64,000 nt of DNA from NCBI GenBank assembly GCA_013397455.1, contig VYZB01000040.1, forward strand, positions 450,709-514,708. The letters run 5' to 3'. Below, piece after piece: positions 61,561 to 64,000 of this stretch; the first letter of the stretch is position 1; the number at the start of each line of letters is the position of its first letter. A program made the translations under genes and the position numbers. Under the pieces are notes generated by a model. That model was not told the origin of the DNA. It made no database searches and saw only the letters and a list, made by a program, of their open reading frames with translations. Source of the DNA: Crotophaga sulcirostris. Its lineage: Eukaryota; Chordata; Aves; Cuculiformes; Crotophagidae.

Positions 61561-64000
61561 GTACTATACAACATATTCACATAACAATATTTAAAGAAGA
61601 CTGTTAATAGTACACAGACAAACTCCAATATTAAGAAATACCAGAATTAAAGCAAGCCTAGTTTTCCATGGGTTTTTTTAGCCTTTACTTTTTCCACTAT
61701 CCTCCTGGATCTCAGTATACAGTGTCAGAACTAGGCAGAAAAGGTACTTTCCCTGTCCTACTCCACTCAGGATCAATCTAGGACTTTGTCCAGGACAAGA
61801 GAAATATTGAATATGTCTTTTCTATTGCCTGAAGTTATACACTGAGGTGCTTTAAATCAGCTTTTTTGCAAGTTCTCCTTTCTTGCTTGCTTCTCCTTTC
61901 TGTTGTCAAGGATGACCTTCCCTATAAGAAGGACTGAAAGTGAGTTCTCACGCTACATAAATGCTGGATAATGCATACATTTACAGCTTGCTCTCTGTCT
62001 TTAGAGTTAAATAATAACAACGTTTTTCAAAGGCTTTTAGTCTGGCCGGGACATTGTTCAGCGTCTGGAAATTAAATAATTTTAGCATCTGGAAATGTGT
62101 TATAAATTAAATCCAAGACTATCAATGCATGCTGTATCCGACGCTGAATTCTAACATTATTTCAAAGGGAAACCTTCTAGACTGATTTCACCTTGCTCCA
62201 GGTGAGCTGTCCTTTCCCTCCTAAAGGGTTTGAAAGATGTTTGCAGACATAGCTGTCATACAGAGAGGGCAGCAGATTGTCAGTGTTGATTGACCCTGCT
62301 CTGCAATAACTGTGGGAGAATCTGAAGGTATATATGATCGTTTTAAACTATTTGGTTTTAGCCAGAACACTTCAATATTTGCAAAAATTACTACGGGTCT
62401 TTTAATGAACATGTAATTGGTATTATTACACTATCTCATTATTCACTCTCACTTCAGGTTTTGGGCCTAAAATAAGTCAGGCTCACAACCTTAAAACTTA
62501 GCATAAGTAATTATCTTTCTGTTATGCTTATGACCTTAGCTGCTGAAGCTCTAGATTATAACCTTCATCAGGGAAGAGTTGACATTCAACCAACATATGG
62601 CTTTTTTAAGGTACTGATTCATAAAAAGAAGCATAATGCTCACTGCATCTGTTATGCTACTTCTTCCTTTACCTACAGACATTGTTTCAGGAGTCATCTC
62701 CAAGCTGCAGTCTGGCATAACCTTGTTTTACCCAGTAAATATGACAGAGTCATAGCACACAGTGATCTATGGAGGTCAGCATTTATACGTTCTGCTCTTC
62801 AGAACAGGTTTGTGTAGCTGAACTTTCTGTAGGCATATAAATCTTTGCCCTACTATAAGTCTCTGCAGCAACAGCTGAGTCCTAATGTTAGAAAGGGGAG
62901 AAAAAGTAAAGGATAAAAAAAAAAAAAAAGTAGCTACCATCTTTTTCATATTAGGGGAATTTTTTAAGTAGAAATAACAGATAGCAATTATTGGAGAAGA
63001 TCAGTCAACGCTATCTAGAGCTTATCTAAAAAGTTATCTCTGTTAATTAATGTAAAACATATGCTGACTGTGTAAACTATGTGGGAACATATTAGAAATA
63101 TTGATTTTTTAAATGGCACTCTCAGTCCTTTTTTTTCTTTTCCTTTTCTTTGAAACGATACTCACTGAAATTTACGTTGACAGGTTGCAGACAGAATGAT
63201 GGAGTGCTCCTTTTTTGATCTGCAGTTAGAAGTCATTTGCATCCCTCCACCTTACTCTATTTTTTTCCAGAAAGGGAAGTTTCTTCAATGCAGTTATCAA
63301 TCAACAAAAGCTCTGAAGGGTTATTTCGTACGACAATTTGTTAAAGTGACAACAATGGTATCAAACATGCAGCTCTTCAGTAATAGCCCAAAAAGATCCA
63401 TGACACTGGGTTATTAATTATATAAGGAAAATAATTTAAAGCCATTAGCACTGAATACCTTTGCTTCCAAAATGAATATTTTTTTCTTTCTCTGAAATTA
63501 CTGTTCCGTTTTTCTTGATTCATTGCTATTCCAAAACCTGGCAACTTTAACCATCTGTATTATCAAAACCTGTTTCTGCAAGTGATCACTATCACGTCAA
63601 CATAAATTTCTAAAACAAATCATCAATATCAAATTGTCTTCAGGATCTGCTTCTACTAAGTTGACTCAGAGGGTGACATTTAGAGAAATTCCACTCAGTT
63701 TAGGTTGAAAGTCCCTCACTGAGGCTTTGAAACAGTATTTCTCTCCTCATGCTTCCTCTTCCTCTTTCCTATGTGCTTCCATTTTCTTTTCAAATACTTT
63801 AATAAGGCTTGATCCAAAACCTGTTCCATTCAGTCCCCAAAAGAGTGTTGCCCAGACACGGGATATTTTCAAACAAACAACTTTATTTTGGTATGTCTGT
63901 AGGATAAATCATTCGTGCACCTCCTGGCAGGAGAAACATCACAACTATGAACAAACAGGTGCAGGGACTGCGCTCTGGCTGGCATCTTCTGCGTGGTGCC
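61561..64000. other. Non-coding stretch to the window end
   Basis: AT-rich. It includes a 15-A run at 62915-62929 and an inverted pair TTCAGCGTC (62057-62065) / GACGCTGAA (62140-62148). The last ~200 bases are GC-richer and contain a reversed AATAAA signal at 63882-63887, possibly the edge of a minus-strand LTR or transcript 3' end. Confidence 0.4.

Noticed and set aside
1..64000. CRISPR arrays, bacterial operons, ribosomal RNA genes
   Set aside because: No spaced direct-repeat array, no dense gene packing and no rRNA core sequence seen; the content is vertebrate.

Overview
The window reads as AT-rich vertebrate nuclear DNA, almost certainly from a bird. The evidence is repeated 5'-truncated CR1 LINE copies, several ending in the short tail unit GTGATACT, together with bird-type endogenous retroviral LTRs and a nuclear copy of mitochondrial ND1 in which TGA stands for Trp. 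The abundance of one young CR1 subfamily would suit a lineage rich in CR1, such as woodpeckers and their relatives, but that is only a guess. I found no complete protein-coding gene, no operon-like layout and no CRISPR array. The stretch looks like a gene desert or the inside of a very large intron. Nearly all open frames here are 60-130 codons long and look like chance.

Layout from left to right. Positions 1-575 hold an old ERV LTR-like sequence that opens with about five degenerate ~48 bp tandem units. Positions 1676-2645 hold a minus-strand CR1 reverse-transcriptase fragment with a 252-codon open stretch; it has lost its 3' end and part of its catalytic motif. A second CR1 lies at 4583-4835 with a 25-A run inside it. 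A solo-LTR-like element is at 14728-15080, a decayed tRNA-His-like copy at 15825-15889, and a 480-base assembly gap at 16319-16798. Further CR1 copies lie at 21332-21594, 24030-24265 (old), 26243-26641, 29331-29541, 35236-35470 (old, weak) and 41145-41255. Another LTR is at 34486-34727.

The two most informative loci are on the right. At 43460-43794 two copies of the same young CR1 subfamily meet head to head by their truncated 5' ends, with both 3' ends facing outward and about 2 bp of shared sequence at the joint. At 46738-47480 an ND1 NUMT is split by a CR1 insertion flanked by a 5 bp duplication, which gives a clear order of events.

The rest is non-coding. It includes a few hairpins, microsatellites and short palindromes, a possible exon near 41.9-42.1 kb, and two blocks (45.4-45.7 kb and 57.8-58.1 kb) that look like candidate conserved regulatory elements. 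The genes do not work together in any pathway, because none is recognised; the story of this window is retrotransposition, mitochondrial DNA capture and possible long-range regulation. All family assignments come from remembered consensus patterns and were not checked by database search.
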